From the NCBI GenBank assembly GCA_946411385.1, contig CAMKDV010000007.1, positions 103,160 to 167,159 on the forward strand: a stretch of 64,000 nucleotides of DNA, read 5' to 3'. The position numbers and the translations under genes are program-made. Each line of letters starts with the position of its first letter. Position 1 is the stretch's first letter. This DNA comes from an uncultured Bacteroidales bacterium (GTDB lineage: Bacteria; Bacteroidota; Bacteroidia; Bacteroidales; Paludibacteraceae). The notes beneath the pieces were generated by a model. It was not told the DNA's origin. It did no database searches and saw only the letters and a list, made by a program, of their open reading frames with translations. Of this stretch, positions 32,922 through 42,107 are shown one piece after another.

Positions 32922-35243
32922 ATGAGTAAAAATTTAGTTATCGTCGAGTCGCCTGCAAAGGCAAAAACCATTGAGAAATTCCTTGGGAAGGACTACCACG
33001 TGCTGTCCTCGCAGGGGCATATACGCGATATAGAAGGTGTTGGCAAGCACAATATAGGCATAGATTTTGCCAACCATTATGCACCCAACTACGTCTTGGA
33101 GCCGAGCAAGCTGCATCTGATAGAAACGCTGCGTAAGGAAGCCGCCAAGGCTGATATGGTCTGGCTGGCATCGGATGAGGACCGCGAGGGAGAAGCCATA
33201 GCATGGCATCTGAAAGAGGTATTGAACCTCAAGCCGGCACATACTCACCGCATAGCCTTCCACGAGATAACCGAGAACGCCATCAAGGAGGCGATAGCTC
33301 ATCCGCGCGATATAGACTATAACCTGGTGGATGCCCAGCAGGCACGGCGCGTACTGGACCGTATAGTAGGCTTCGAACTGAGTCCGGTACTGTGGAAGAA
33401 AGTGTCGGCAGGCCTGAGCGCCGGTCGCGTACAATCGGTAGCCGTACGGCTGGTGGTAGAGCGCGAGAGGGAGATAGAGCAGTTCGTGCCGACAGCACAA
33501 TACAAGGTGTCGGCAGATTTTACGGGCAATGACGCCACCGGCAATGCCGTGGTGCTCCATACCGAACTGAACCATAGGTTTGCCACGGAAGAGGAGGCAC
33601 GCGAATTCCTGCAAGCATGCTCCAAGGCCAATTTCACCATCCAAACGGTGCAGAAACGCCCTACCAAACGCACACCGGCTCCGCCCTTCACCACCTCGCT
33701 GCTGCAACAGGAAGCGGCAAGAAAACTGCATTTCCCCGTATCGAAGACGATGCGTCTGGCGCAATCGCTATACGAAGCCGGACAGATCACGTACATGCGT
33801 ACGGACTCGGTCAACCTGTCGCAACTGGCACTGGGAACGGCCAAGAAGCAGATCATCGAGGCTTATGGCGCCGAGTACCACAAAGCACGGCAATACCACA
33901 CCACCTCCAAAGGAGCTCAGGAAGCACACGAAGCTATCCGTCCGACCTATATCCAGCATACGACCGCCGGAGCCAACGAGGACGAGAGGCGGCTGTATAA
34001 CCTGATATGGAAACGCACGATAGCATCGCAGATGGCGGATGCCGAGATAGAGCAGACGCGCATAGAGATAGGCATGACGGATATGCCGTACTTGTTCGTA
34101 GCAAGCGGCGAAGTGGTGCTGTTTGAAGGCTTTATGCGCGCCTACGTACAATCGACTGACGATGAGGATGATACGCAGAACGAAGGACGGCTGCCTAACA
34201 TGAGCGAGGCGCAGACGCTACGGATCAAGCAGTGCGTAGCCCGCGAGACGTTCACTACCGCACAGCCGCGCTACAACGAAGCTACGCTCGTCAAGAAGAT
34301 GGAGGAACTGGAGATAGGCCGTCCGTCGACCTACGCCACGATCATCGAGACCATCCAGGCACGCGACTACGTGCAGCGCGGGAATGTGACGGGCACGAAG
34401 CGCTCGTACAATATCCTGACGCTGACCGGCGGCAAGATCAGCGCCGGCAAGAAACAGGAGAGCGTAGGCGCAGAGAGCCAACGGCTGCTGCCGACCGATC
34501 TGGGACGCATCACCAACGATTTTCTCGTTGAGCAGTTCCCCGCCATACTGAGTTACGATTTCACCGCCAAAGAGGAGCAGAACTTCGACCTTATTGCCGA
34601 AGGCAAAGCCGGATGGGTGGAGATAGTGGACGCGTTCTACAAGACTTTCCATCCGCTGATAGGCGCCGTACCGTCGGGCAAGATTGCCGGAAGAGAACTG
34701 GGCAAAGATCCCATATCGGGCGAGATGGTGACGGCACGTATCACGAGGAACGGGCCATGCGTGCAGATAGGTACGCTGGAGGGCGACAAGCCACGGTTTG
34801 CATCGCTGCAGAAAGGACAGTCGATATTCACCATCACGCTGGAAGAGGCGCTGGCACTGTTCGACAAATCGCTGCCTATCACGTTGGGAGAACATGACGG
34901 CAACGAGGTGGTGATAGCCGACGGCAAGTTCGGACCATACGTGCGCTACGGAGCAACGTTTGCGTCGCTGCCTAAAGGTGCTGACCCGTTCACGATGACG
35001 CTGGAAGAGGCGCTGGCACTGGTAGAGCAGAAACAGCAGTCGGCATTGCCGATACATGACTGGGGAGAGATAAAGATCCTACGCGGACGCTACGGAGCGT
35101 ACATCAAATGCGGCGAGAACAACTACCGCATACCGCGCAGCACCAATGCTGAGAAGATGACCTTGGAAGATGCGCAAGCCATCATCAACGCCGCACCGGA
35201 AGAGCCGACGGAGAAGAAACGCTTCGTCAGAAGAAAGAAATAG
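32922..35243 (+). CDS. topA: DNA topoisomerase I
   Basis: 773 residues from the ATG at 32922 (MSKNLVIVESPAKAKTIEKF). Type IA topoisomerase: Toprim domain with Glu in VESPAKAKT and the DEDREGEA motif near 84-91. The active-site Tyr lies in GQITYMRTDS near 290. The C-terminus has three repeated Topo-C modules (GEHDGNEVVIADGKFGPYVRYG-type) in place of zinc fingers and ends in a basic tail. Relaxes negative supercoils. The frame is open 14 codons further upstream, but these overlap the promoter. First gene of a long plus-strand operon, with yraN 21 nt after it. Confidence 0.97.
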   Translation: MSKNLVIVESPAKAKTIEKFLGKDYHVLSSQGHIRDIEGVGKHNIGIDFANHYAPNYVLEPSKLHLIETLRKEAAKADMVWLASDEDREGEAIAWHLKEVLNLKPAHTHRIAFHEITENAIKEAIAHPRDIDYNLVDAQQARRVLDRIVGFELSPVLWKKVSAGLSAGRVQSVAVRLVVEREREIEQFVPTAQYKVSADFTGNDATGNAVVLHTELNHRFATEEEAREFLQACSKANFTIQTVQKRPTKRTPAPPFTTSLLQQEAARKLHFPVSKTMRLAQSLYEAGQITYMRTDSVNLSQLALGTAKKQIIEAYGAEYHKARQYHTTSKGAQEAHEAIRPTYIQHTTAGANEDERRLYNLIWKRTIASQMADAEIEQTRIEIGMTDMPYLFVASGEVVLFEGFMRAYVQSTDDEDDTQNEGRLPNMSEAQTLRIKQCVARETFTTAQPRYNEATLVKKMEELEIGRPSTYATIIETIQARDYVQRGNVTGTKRSYNILTLTGGKISAGKKQESVGAESQRLLPTDLGRITNDFLVEQFPAILSYDFTAKEEQNFDLIAEGKAGWVEIVDAFYKTFHPLIGAVPSGKIAGRELGKDPISGEMVTARITRNGPCVQIGTLEGDKPRFASLQKGQSIFTITLEEALALFDKSLPITLGEHDGNEVVIADGKFGPYVRYGATFASLPKGADPFTMTLEEALALVEQKQQSALPIHDWGEIKILRGRYGAYIKCGENNYRIPRSTNAEKMTLEDAQAIINAAPEEPTEKKRFVRRKK

Positions 35244-35264
35244 AGGAAGAACACACAATCGGCT

Positions 35265-35690
35265 ATGGCTGAACACAACCGCATAGGTACGCTGGGAGAA
35301 GATGCTGCATGCAACTACCTCAAGCAGCGCGGATACACGATACGCGAGCGTAACTACAGGCTGGGGAACATTGAGATTGATGTGATTGCCGAGAACGAGA
35401 AGAACATCGTTTTTGTAGAAGTGAAGACGCGCACGACGCTCTTTGCCGACACCAGGCCTGAGGAATATGTGGATGAACACAAACGGATGTTCATGACCGT
35501 AGCGGGCAACGCGTATGTCAAGCATCATAACCTGCAGAAAGACTTGCGGTTTGATATATGCGGCATATTGTGGGACAAGGAGAAAGATGCAGTGGGCAAC
35601 ATTGTGTACTACGAAAACGCATTTGCGCCCAAGTTGCGCACGGTAAAAGGCGGGTCATATAACGGACAGTTCCGCTGGAAAAGGAGATAG
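35265..35690 (+). CDS. yraN: YraN family (UPF0102) nuclease-like protein
   Basis: 141 residues, cytoplasmic. N-terminal GEDAACNYLKQRGYTIRERNYR, then GNIEIDVIAEN and FVEVKTRT, giving the D...ExK pattern of the PD-(D/E)XK nuclease fold. The family sits near DNA-processing genes across bacteria and its function is not settled. Here it lies between topA and mnmG, and its stop directly abuts the mnmG ATG with no gap. Confidence 0.93.
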   Translation: MAEHNRIGTLGEDAACNYLKQRGYTIRERNYRLGNIEIDVIAENEKNIVFVEVKTRTTLFADTRPEEYVDEHKRMFMTVAGNAYVKHHNLQKDLRFDICGILWDKEKDAVGNIVYYENAFAPKLRTVKGGSYNGQFRWKRR

Positions 35691-37568
35691 ATGGTTGATT
35701 TGCAATACGATATTATTGTAGTGGGCGCAGGGCACGCCGGCTGTGAGGCTGCTTCGGCTGCCGCACGGCTGGGCAGTCGAACGCTGCTCATCACGATGGA
35801 TATGAATACGATCGGTCAGATGAGCTGCAATCCTGCCGTGGGCGGCATAGCCAAAGGGCAGATAGTCAGAGAGATAGATGCTATGGGCGGACAGATGGGA
35901 ATTGTGACGGACAGGTCGGCCATACAATTCCGTATGCTCAACCGGAGCAAAGGACCGGCGATGTGGAGTCCGCGCAGCCAAAGCGATAGGAAACAATTTA
36001 TCCAGCAATGGATCAACACGCTGACCACAACGCCGAATCTGAGCATCTGGCAAGACCAGGTGATAGCTCTACTGATTGACAATCAGATGGTTTGCGGTGT
36101 GCGTACGCGTCTTGGTCTGGAGATCAAAGCCGGAGCGGTTATTCTCACCAACGGTACGTTCCTGGGCGGACTGATGCATTTCGGCCGCACGCAGATACCC
36201 GGAGGGCGCATAGCCGAACCGCCGAGCAACGGACTGACCGAACAGCTCACAGCCTACGGTTTCACCGCACAAAGGATGAAGACAGGCACGCCGGCACGTC
36301 TGGACAAACGATCGATAGATTTCGGTAAGATGCAGGAGCAAAAAGGCGATGACACCGATGCACATTTCTCTTACTTGCCCGAGGTACAGCGAGGGCTGAA
36401 ACAGATGTCGTGCTACATCACCTATACCAACCCCACTACCCACGATATTCTCCGCCGCGGATTGCCCGACTCGCCGCTGTACAACGGGCAGATACACAGC
36501 ATAGGTCCGCGGTACTGCCCGAGCATAGAGACCAAGATAGTCACGTTTGCCGACAAAGACCAGCACCAGCTCTTTCTGGAGCCGGAAGGAGTGGACTCGA
36601 ATGAATACTACGTGAACGGCTTCAGTTCGTCAATGCCATGGCAGATACAATTGGAAGCGCTACACACAGTACCGGGCCTCGAGAACTGCGTGATGTTCCG
36701 TCCGGGCTATGCCATCGAATATGACTATTTCGACCCCACCCAACTGCTGCCTACGCTGGAGACGAAGCTCATTCAGCGCCTCTTCTTTGCCGGGCAGATC
36801 AACGGCACGACAGGCTATGAGGAAGCAGCGGGGCAAGGCATCGTGGCGGGTATCAATGCGCATCAGAGCATACATGGCGGCGAGGCATTCACACTGGCCA
36901 GGGATGAGAGCTACATAGGCGTGCTGATAGACGATCTGACGCACAAGGGCGTGGACGAACCGTACAGGATGTTCACATCAAGGGCAGAGTACCGCATCCT
37001 ATTGCGTCAGGATAATGCCGACGAGCGGCTCACCCTGCGCAGCTATAAGATAGGACTGGCCGACGAAAGGCGCTACAGGCTGTATACGGACAAGCAGGAA
37101 GCCAAACGGAGGATAGTGGAGTATCTGGAAACGACCTCCTGCGCCAATCCTGCATGCAGGGCGCTGGCGGAGCAGAAAGGCTACTCGGCACAGTCGACCC
37201 ACGGCTCGATGCGCGAACTACTGATGCGGCCCGACATATCGCTGAACGAACTATGCGAGATAGATGCAGGGCTTCAGGCTATCGTAGCCGCCCTACCCGA
37301 CCGGCAGCAGGAGATACTGGACAGCGTGGAGGTGGATATCAAGTACAGCGGCTATATTGATAGAGAGCGCCTGGCGGCCGACAAGCTGCACCGGTTGGAT
37401 GCGATACGCATACCGGCAGGTTTTAGGTACAACGAACTGCAATCGCTATCGACGGAAGCGAGGCAGAAACTCACCGCCCTGCAACCTGCCACCATTGGCG
37501 ATGCCTCGCGCATACCGGGCGTCAGCCCCAACGACATAAGCGTGCTGCTGGTACTGATGGGTAGATGA
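35691..37568 (+). CDS. mnmG: tRNA uridine-34 carboxymethylaminomethyl enzyme MnmG (GidA)
   Basis: 625 residues. FAD-binding loop [17 protein letters not shown] near residues 9-25. Family signatures [17 protein letters not shown] and [13 protein letters not shown] are present, with the conserved Cys of the GidA family in [10 protein letters not shown], and the [12 protein letters not shown] segment. With MnmE it modifies the wobble uridine of several tRNAs. Full length. ATG immediately follows the yraN stop. A parS-like palindrome begins 4 nt after its stop. Confidence 0.97.
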   Translation: MVDLQYDIIVVGAGHAGCEAASAAARLGSRTLLITMDMNTIGQMSCNPAVGGIAKGQIVREIDAMGGQMGIVTDRSAIQFRMLNRSKGPAMWSPRSQSDRKQFIQQWINTLTTTPNLSIWQDQVIALLIDNQMVCGVRTRLGLEIKAGAVILTNGTFLGGLMHFGRTQIPGGRIAEPPSNGLTEQLTAYGFTAQRMKTGTPARLDKRSIDFGKMQEQKGDDTDAHFSYLPEVQRGLKQMSCYITYTNPTTHDILRRGLPDSPLYNGQIHSIGPRYCPSIETKIVTFADKDQHQLFLEPEGVDSNEYYVNGFSSSMPWQIQLEALHTVPGLENCVMFRPGYAIEYDYFDPTQLLPTLETKLIQRLFFAGQINGTTGYEEAAGQGIVAGINAHQSIHGGEAFTLARDESYIGVLIDDLTHKGVDEPYRMFTSRAEYRILLRQDNADERLTLRSYKIGLADERRYRLYTDKQEAKRRIVEYLETTSCANPACRALAEQKGYSAQSTHGSMRELLMRPDISLNELCEIDAGLQAIVAALPDRQQEILDSVEVDIKYSGYIDRERLAADKLHRLDAIRIPAGFRYNELQSLSTEARQKLTALQPATIGDASRIPGVSPNDISVLLVLMGR

Positions 37569-37571
37569 CAA

Positions 37572-37587
37572 TGTTCCACGTGGAACA
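37572..37587. promoter_or_regulatory. parS-like centromere site
   Basis: A perfect 16-bp palindrome, TGTTCCACGTGGAACA. It matches the widely conserved chromosomal parS consensus (TGTTNCACGTGNAACA) bound by ParB. It sits in the 87-nt gap between mnmG and apt. Chromosomal parS sites cluster near the replication origin, and mnmG is often close to parAB. One copy seen in the window. Confidence 0.8.
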
Positions 37588-37655
37588 CTTTGCACTTTTG
37601 CATATCCGCTAATGGCAGCCAAACTGCACCAAACGAATATAAAACACACAACAAT

Positions 37656-38198
37656 ATGACGATCGAACAACTGAAAAAGGACGTGAGGAACGTACCTGAT
37701 TTTCCGAAAAAAGGAATTCAATTCAAGGACATCACGACGATTATCGACAAGCCGGAAGACCTGCGGTTCATGCTGGAGTGCCTGATTGAGAATTATCGCG
37801 ACAAAGGCATCACGAAGGTGGTGGGCATCGAGAGCCGCGGATTTATCATGGCTCCGGCGCTGGCTATCGCTATCGGGGCAGGGTTCGTGCCTATCCGCAA
37901 GCCCAACAAGCTGCCGGCTGAAACCATCGCAGTAAGCTATGCCAAAGAGTACGGCGAGGATATTATCCAGATCCATAAGGATGCACTCAGCCAAGACGAT
38001 GTGGTGCTGATCCATGACGACATACTGGCTACGGGCGGATCGATGCTGGCAGCCGTAGAACTGGTGAAAAAACTGGGGGTAAAGAAGATCTATGTCAACT
38101 GTCTGATTGAGCTGATTGGCCTCAATGGCAAAGCTTTCCTTGCCGACAATGGCGTAGAAAATATAGATTGCCTGATGGGCATCGAAGTGGACGAATAA
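37656..38198 (+). CDS. apt: Adenine phosphoribosyltransferase
   Basis: 180 residues from the ATG at 37656 (MTIEQLKKDVRNVPDFPKKG). Type I PRTase: FKDITTIID near the N-terminus, GIESRGFIMAPALA, and the PRPP-binding loop VVLIHDDILATGGSM near 115-129. Converts adenine and PRPP to AMP (purine salvage). A longer frame reaching 37590 runs through the spacer after mnmG and has no family support. uvrC begins within or just after its end. Confidence 0.95.
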   Translation: MTIEQLKKDVRNVPDFPKKGIQFKDITTIIDKPEDLRFMLECLIENYRDKGITKVVGIESRGFIMAPALAIAIGAGFVPIRKPNKLPAETIAVSYAKEYGEDIIQIHKDALSQDDVVLIHDDILATGGSMLAAVELVKKLGVKKIYVNCLIELIGLNGKAFLADNGVENIDCLMGIEVDE

Positions 38199-38200
38199 CA

Positions 38201-40024
38201 TTGGCAACCCGTGACTCGCATATCGCCTCCCTGCTGCAGCGCATACCTGAGCAGCCGGGTGTATACCAGTATCTGAACGATGCCGGTGAGGTGATATACG
38301 TGGGCAAAGCCAAGAACCTGAAGCGGAGGGTAAGCAGCTATTTTCATAAGGAGCAGCAGACGGCCAAGACGCGCAGGCTGGTAGCGCACATACGCGACAT
38401 CAAGTATGTAGTGGTGAATAGCGAACAAGATGCGTTTCTGCTGGAGAACAACCTGATCAAGCAATATCAGCCGCACTACAACATCCTCCTCAAGGACGGT
38501 AAGACCTATCCATACATCTGCATCACCAAGGAGCCTTATCCGCGCATCTTCAAGACGAGGCAGGTGGATAAGAAGGGTGCGGAATACTTCGGGCCATATA
38601 GTTTCTCCAACGCAGCCGACCTGGTGATAGAACTCATCCACCAGCTTTATCCCCTACGCACATGTCACACGCCTATATTACCCGACAGTGTGGAGAAAGG
38701 CAAGTACAAGGTGTGCCTGAAATACCATATAAAGAAATGCTGCGGCATCTGTGAGGGAAAGATAGCGGACGCGGAGTACGCAACGTATATCCAATCGGCA
38801 CGCAAGATCATCAAGGGTGACGCCCAGGAGATAAGCAAGCAGCTGCTGGAGCAGATGGCAGCCCTGTCGGCAGAGATGCGGTATGAGGAAGCGGCGCAAC
38901 TGAAGCGGCAGTATGATCTGGTGGAGCGTTTCCGCTCGAAGACGGTGATAACGAATACGAACATAAGCGATATGGACGTATTCGGCTACGAGGAACAGGA
39001 CGATCTCATTTATATCAATATATTGCACGTACATAACGGCAGCATAGTGCAGGGACGGACGATGGAATGCAAGCGGCTGTTGGACGAAAGCAAGGAAGAA
39101 TTGCTGGCTACGGGCATCGTAACGCTGAGGGAAACGATCGGTAGCACCGTGAAAGATATACTTGTTCCTTTCCTGCCGGACTATGTGGGCGAAGATATAC
39201 ACGTACATATAGCAGCCTCGTCGGGCGACAAGAAAAGGCTGCTGGAGTTATCGGCACAGAATGTACATCAGTACAAGATTGACCGACTGAAGCAGGCAGA
39301 CAAGCTCAATCCTGACCAGCGGGCGATGCGCATCTTAGGTGAGCTGCAGAAACTGATAGGCTTGCCTACGATACCGATGATGATTGACAGCTTCGACAAC
39401 TCGAGCATACAGGGCACGAACGCGGTATCGGCTTGTGTGGTATTTCGCAAAGCCAAACCGAGCAAGGGCGACTACAAGCGATTTGAGGTGAAAGAAGTGG
39501 TCGGAAACGACGATTACTCCACGATGCGGGAGGTGGTTAGGCGACGGTACCAACGGCTGATTGACGAAAACGGAGAATTACCTGACCTGATTATTGCCGA
39601 CGGTGGCATCGGACAAATGCACGCCATCAGGGATGTGGTGATTGACGAGATGGGACTGGATATACCCATCGCCGGACTGAAGAAAGATGACAAACATCGC
39701 ACGCAGACTTTGCTATACGGATGGCCTCCGATGGAGTTCGGGTTGCCCGTGACGAGCGAAGTATTCCGATTGCTGACTCAGATACAAGATGAAGTACATA
39801 GGTTTGCCATCAGTTATCACAAAAACAAGCGCAGCAAGAGTCAGGTAAGCAGCGAACTTGATGATATACAAGGAGTTGGAGAAAAAACGAAGCAACTACT
39901 GCTGCAACATTTCCACAGCTTGAAGCGAATTAGTTCGGCTGAGGAGAGTGAATTGCAGAAAGTGATAGGAAAAAGCAAAGGATCAATTGTTTATGCGCAT
40001 TTTCAGGGCAAAATATCGCGCTGA
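38201..40024 (+). CDS. uvrC: Excinuclease ABC subunit C
   Basis: About 607 residues. The GIY-YIG nuclease domain (GVYQYLNDAGEVIYVGKAKNLKRRVSSYF region) comes first. Then come a UVR motif (LSAEMRYEEAAQLKRQYDLV near 230), the RNase-H-like C-terminal nuclease domain (MMIDSFDNSSIQGTNAV, DLIIADGGIGQMHA) and a helix-hairpin-helix tail (LDDIQGVGEKTKQLLLQHF). Makes both incisions in nucleotide excision repair. There is no ATG at the start: TTG at 38201, 2 nt after the apt stop, fits the family's N-terminal length. TTG at 38168, overlapping apt, is the alternative. Confidence 0.94.
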   Translation: MATRDSHIASLLQRIPEQPGVYQYLNDAGEVIYVGKAKNLKRRVSSYFHKEQQTAKTRRLVAHIRDIKYVVVNSEQDAFLLENNLIKQYQPHYNILLKDGKTYPYICITKEPYPRIFKTRQVDKKGAEYFGPYSFSNAADLVIELIHQLYPLRTCHTPILPDSVEKGKYKVCLKYHIKKCCGICEGKIADAEYATYIQSARKIIKGDAQEISKQLLEQMAALSAEMRYEEAAQLKRQYDLVERFRSKTVITNTNISDMDVFGYEEQDDLIYINILHVHNGSIVQGRTMECKRLLDESKEELLATGIVTLRETIGSTVKDILVPFLPDYVGEDIHVHIAASSGDKKRLLELSAQNVHQYKIDRLKQADKLNPDQRAMRILGELQKLIGLPTIPMMIDSFDNSSIQGTNAVSACVVFRKAKPSKGDYKRFEVKEVVGNDDYSTMREVVRRRYQRLIDENGELPDLIIADGGIGQMHAIRDVVIDEMGLDIPIAGLKKDDKHRTQTLLYGWPPMEFGLPVTSEVFRLLTQIQDEVHRFAISYHKNKRSKSQVSSELDDIQGVGEKTKQLLLQHFHSLKRISSAEESELQKVIGKSKGSIVYAHFQGKISR

Positions 40025-40031
40025 GAATTCG

Positions 40032-40508
40032 ATGAAAAGAACGAATATGAGTACATACACGATAAAAAAGGATGAAAATTCGGGCATTTTGCTGCTTGGT
40101 GAGAATGGTGAGGCGGTGAGCGGTCTGGATCTGCTCCGGGAGATAGAGCCGTACAGGGTGATAGCTTTCGAGGGGCAGATGGGAGCAGGCAAGACGACGT
40201 TCATCAAAAAACTTTGCGAGGACATGCAGACCCAGGATGTGGTGAACAGCCCGACCTTTGCCATCGTGAATGTGTACGATGTATGCCAACCCTATCAGGG
40301 CGAGGTGTACCACTTCGACTGCTACCGGCTGAAAGATGTGCGTGAGGCAATGGATCTGGGTGCAGAGGAATATCTGTATTCGGGCAACTACTGCTTCATC
40401 GAATGGCCGGAACTGATAGAGCCACTCTTGCCAAACGAGACGGTGTACATACATATTACCCCGCAACCTGACGGAAGCAGGCTGCTCACTTTGGAGATAC
40501 CAAAATAA
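40032..40508 (+). CDS. tsaE: tRNA threonylcarbamoyladenosine biosynthesis ATPase TsaE
   Basis: 158 residues. Walker A EGQMGAGKTTFIKKLC near 45-60, followed by SPTFAIVNVY, VYHFDCYRLKD and FIEWPELI, the core TsaE signatures. The ATPase assists the TsaB/TsaD complex in making t6A37 on ANN-decoding tRNAs. Start candidates are ATG 40032 and ATG 40047. Longer frames overlap uvrC. Eight nt before the next exported protein gene. Confidence 0.93.
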   Translation: MKRTNMSTYTIKKDENSGILLLGENGEAVSGLDLLREIEPYRVIAFEGQMGAGKTTFIKKLCEDMQTQDVVNSPTFAIVNVYDVCQPYQGEVYHFDCYRLKDVREAMDLGAEEYLYSGNYCFIEWPELIEPLLPNETVYIHITPQPDGSRLLTLEIPK

Positions 40509-40516
40509 CCAACAAA

Positions 40517-41209
40517 ATGATACGCAAAATAATAGTTTTACGAAGTACAATCGTACTACTGCTCACCTTGCTGACGAACACCGCAAGTTTCGGCAAGCAG
40601 ATGCGCGAGGTGGTGATAGATACGATCTGTCGCGCCCCGATAAGCAAGATGCTGCAGGTGGTGGATAGTTTCTACTATCAATTCCAGGCATGTCCGGACT
40701 CGCTATTCAAATGGGCATATCTGGGACTGGAAGAGGAGAAGAACGTAGAGGCTGAACGGACGAAGGAGAGCCGTGACGTATTCCATCTGCAGTACAAGGA
40801 CAGGACGTACGATAAGAAGGAGAAAGTGGGCGACGTGGCGATAGACATCTACGTGTTAGGTATACGCTGGTGGAAAGACCAGCATCTGGTTACGCGCTAC
40901 CTGTTCACCCCAGCCCACCCTCGTCATTCGATGGAGGCGCACCTGACGGCGAACTATTCAGGCTCAATCATCGAAGCGGGTGACTTCATTATTCTGCTGG
41001 ATTCCGTTTCGACGAACATGACGAAAGTGCATTACGAGTTCCGCATCACGTTTGGCAGGATACTGTCGGCTTTCATCTCGAACAAGACCTGGACCAATGC
41101 GATGGAATGGCGTTTTGTGACGATGCTGGAGAACCTGGTGGAGTGCGCCGAGACGGGAACGGTACAGCCCAAAAAACGCGGACCGAATACAAATAAGACA
41201 AGCAAATAA
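40517..41209 (+). CDS. Exported hypothetical protein
   Basis: 230 residues with a signal peptide (IVLRSTIVLLLTLLTNTASFG). The mature part is mixed, with a run of beta strands (GDVAIDIYVLGIRWW, LTANYSGSIIEAGDFIILLDSV, MTKVHYEFRITFG) that suggests a ligand-binding barrel or helix-grip fold. The C-terminus is Lys/Asn-rich. No family recognised. Lies 8 nt after tsaE and 9 nt before the DUF4476-like gene. Confidence 0.75.
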   Translation: MIRKIIVLRSTIVLLLTLLTNTASFGKQMREVVIDTICRAPISKMLQVVDSFYYQFQACPDSLFKWAYLGLEEEKNVEAERTKESRDVFHLQYKDRTYDKKEKVGDVAIDIYVLGIRWWKDQHLVTRYLFTPAHPRHSMEAHLTANYSGSIIEAGDFIILLDSVSTNMTKVHYEFRITFGRILSAFISNKTWTNAMEWRFVTMLENLVECAETGTVQPKKRGPNTNKTSK

Positions 41210-41218
41210 CAGAGAGAT

Positions 41219-41683
41219 ATGAAAAAGATTGCTTACCTGCTGACTATTGTAGCAGCACTTGCATTGCCGGCAAAGGGTTGGTCGCAGCATCATCCTTCCG
41301 GTCGTCCACCGGTAGCCGCACCTGCACCCAAACATGCTCATCATCACCATCAGCCGGCTCCGCATCATGCACAGCCTCAGCTGCCGCCATGCGCCACACC
41401 CGAGCAGATGGGTATGGTGATGCAGACGTTGCGCAAACAACTGAGCGACGACAAGAAGCTGGAGATAGCCAACCTGTGCGTGACGATAGGCTATTTCTGC
41501 ACGGAAGATCTGGCACGGATAGCATCGGTATTCTCGTTCGACGACAAGCGTCTGGATTTCTTGCGCTACGCCTACGCCTATTGCACCGACAAAGAGCACT
41601 ATCCGCTGCTGAAGAACTGCTTCACGTTCAGTTCGAACTACGACGAGCTGATGCGGTATATCTACCCCGGCGTAGGGCGATAA
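41219..41683 (+). CDS. Exported DUF4476-like protein
   Basis: 154 residues. Signal peptide 1-22 (ending GWSQ), then a His/Pro/Ala-rich linker (~24-56, with HAHHHHQPAPHHAQP) and a helical C-terminal domain (TPEQMGMVMQTLRKQLSDDKK, IASVFSFDDKRLDFLRYAY) resembling DUF4476, a Bacteroidetes domain of unknown function. The His-rich linker could bind metal, but that is speculation. Terminal exported gene of the topA operon before the Nudix gene. Confidence 0.78.
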   Translation: MKKIAYLLTIVAALALPAKGWSQHHPSGRPPVAAPAPKHAHHHHQPAPHHAQPQLPPCATPEQMGMVMQTLRKQLSDDKKLEIANLCVTIGYFCTEDLARIASVFSFDDKRLDFLRYAYAYCTDKEHYPLLKNCFTFSSNYDELMRYIYPGVGR

Positions 41684-41707
41684 GAAGAGCCTAAACGGCA
41701 TGGACAA

Positions 41708-42094
41708 ATGAAACGCATTGAGGTAGTAGCAGCCATCCTGATTGATAAAGACGGGCGGATCTTTGCCACGCAGCGGGGTTATGGCGACTGGAAAGACTGG
41801 TGGGAGTTTCCCGGCGGGAAGATTGAAGCCGGAGAAACACCACAGGAAGCGCTGAGACGCGAAATACGTGAGGAGTTGGATGCGGAGATAGTGATAGACG
41901 ATTTATGGCGTACAATCGAATATGACTATCCGCAGTTTCATCTGACGATGCATTGCTTCCGTTGCCGTTTGGCGCATAGCCATCTTACGCTGCTGGAACA
42001 TGAGGCGGCGCGCTGGCTCTCGCCGCAAGACCTCCACTCGGTTAGGTGGCTTCCCGCCGATAAAGAGATCATCGATGAGCTGAGCAGGCTGTAG
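41708..42094 (+). CDS. Nudix hydrolase (MutT-like)
   Basis: 128 residues, cytoplasmic. The Nudix box GGKIEAGETPQEALRREIREEL is complete, with the catalytic REXXEE glutamates. The N-terminal KRIEVVAAILIDKDGRIFATQRG and the C-terminal ARWLSPQDL resemble MutT/NudG-type 8-oxo-(d)GTP or CTP pyrophosphohydrolases. Exact substrate cannot be told. Last gene of the plus-strand operon. It converges with the esterase gene 13 nt away, with an AGGCTGT/ACAGCCT hairpin over its stop. Confidence 0.92.
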   Translation: MKRIEVVAAILIDKDGRIFATQRGYGDWKDWWEFPGGKIEAGETPQEALRREIREELDAEIVIDDLWRTIEYDYPQFHLTMHCFRCRLAHSHLTLLEHEAARWLSPQDLHSVRWLPADKEIIDELSRL

Positions 42095-42101
42095 ACAGCC
42101 T
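42086..42101. terminator. Possible short hairpin between convergent genes
   Basis: AGGCTGT (42086-42092) and ACAGCCT (42095-42101) overlap the Nudix stop and precede the esterase stop. No clear U-run on either strand, so termination here is only possible, not shown. Confidence 0.3.
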
Positions 42102-42107
42102 CGGGTA

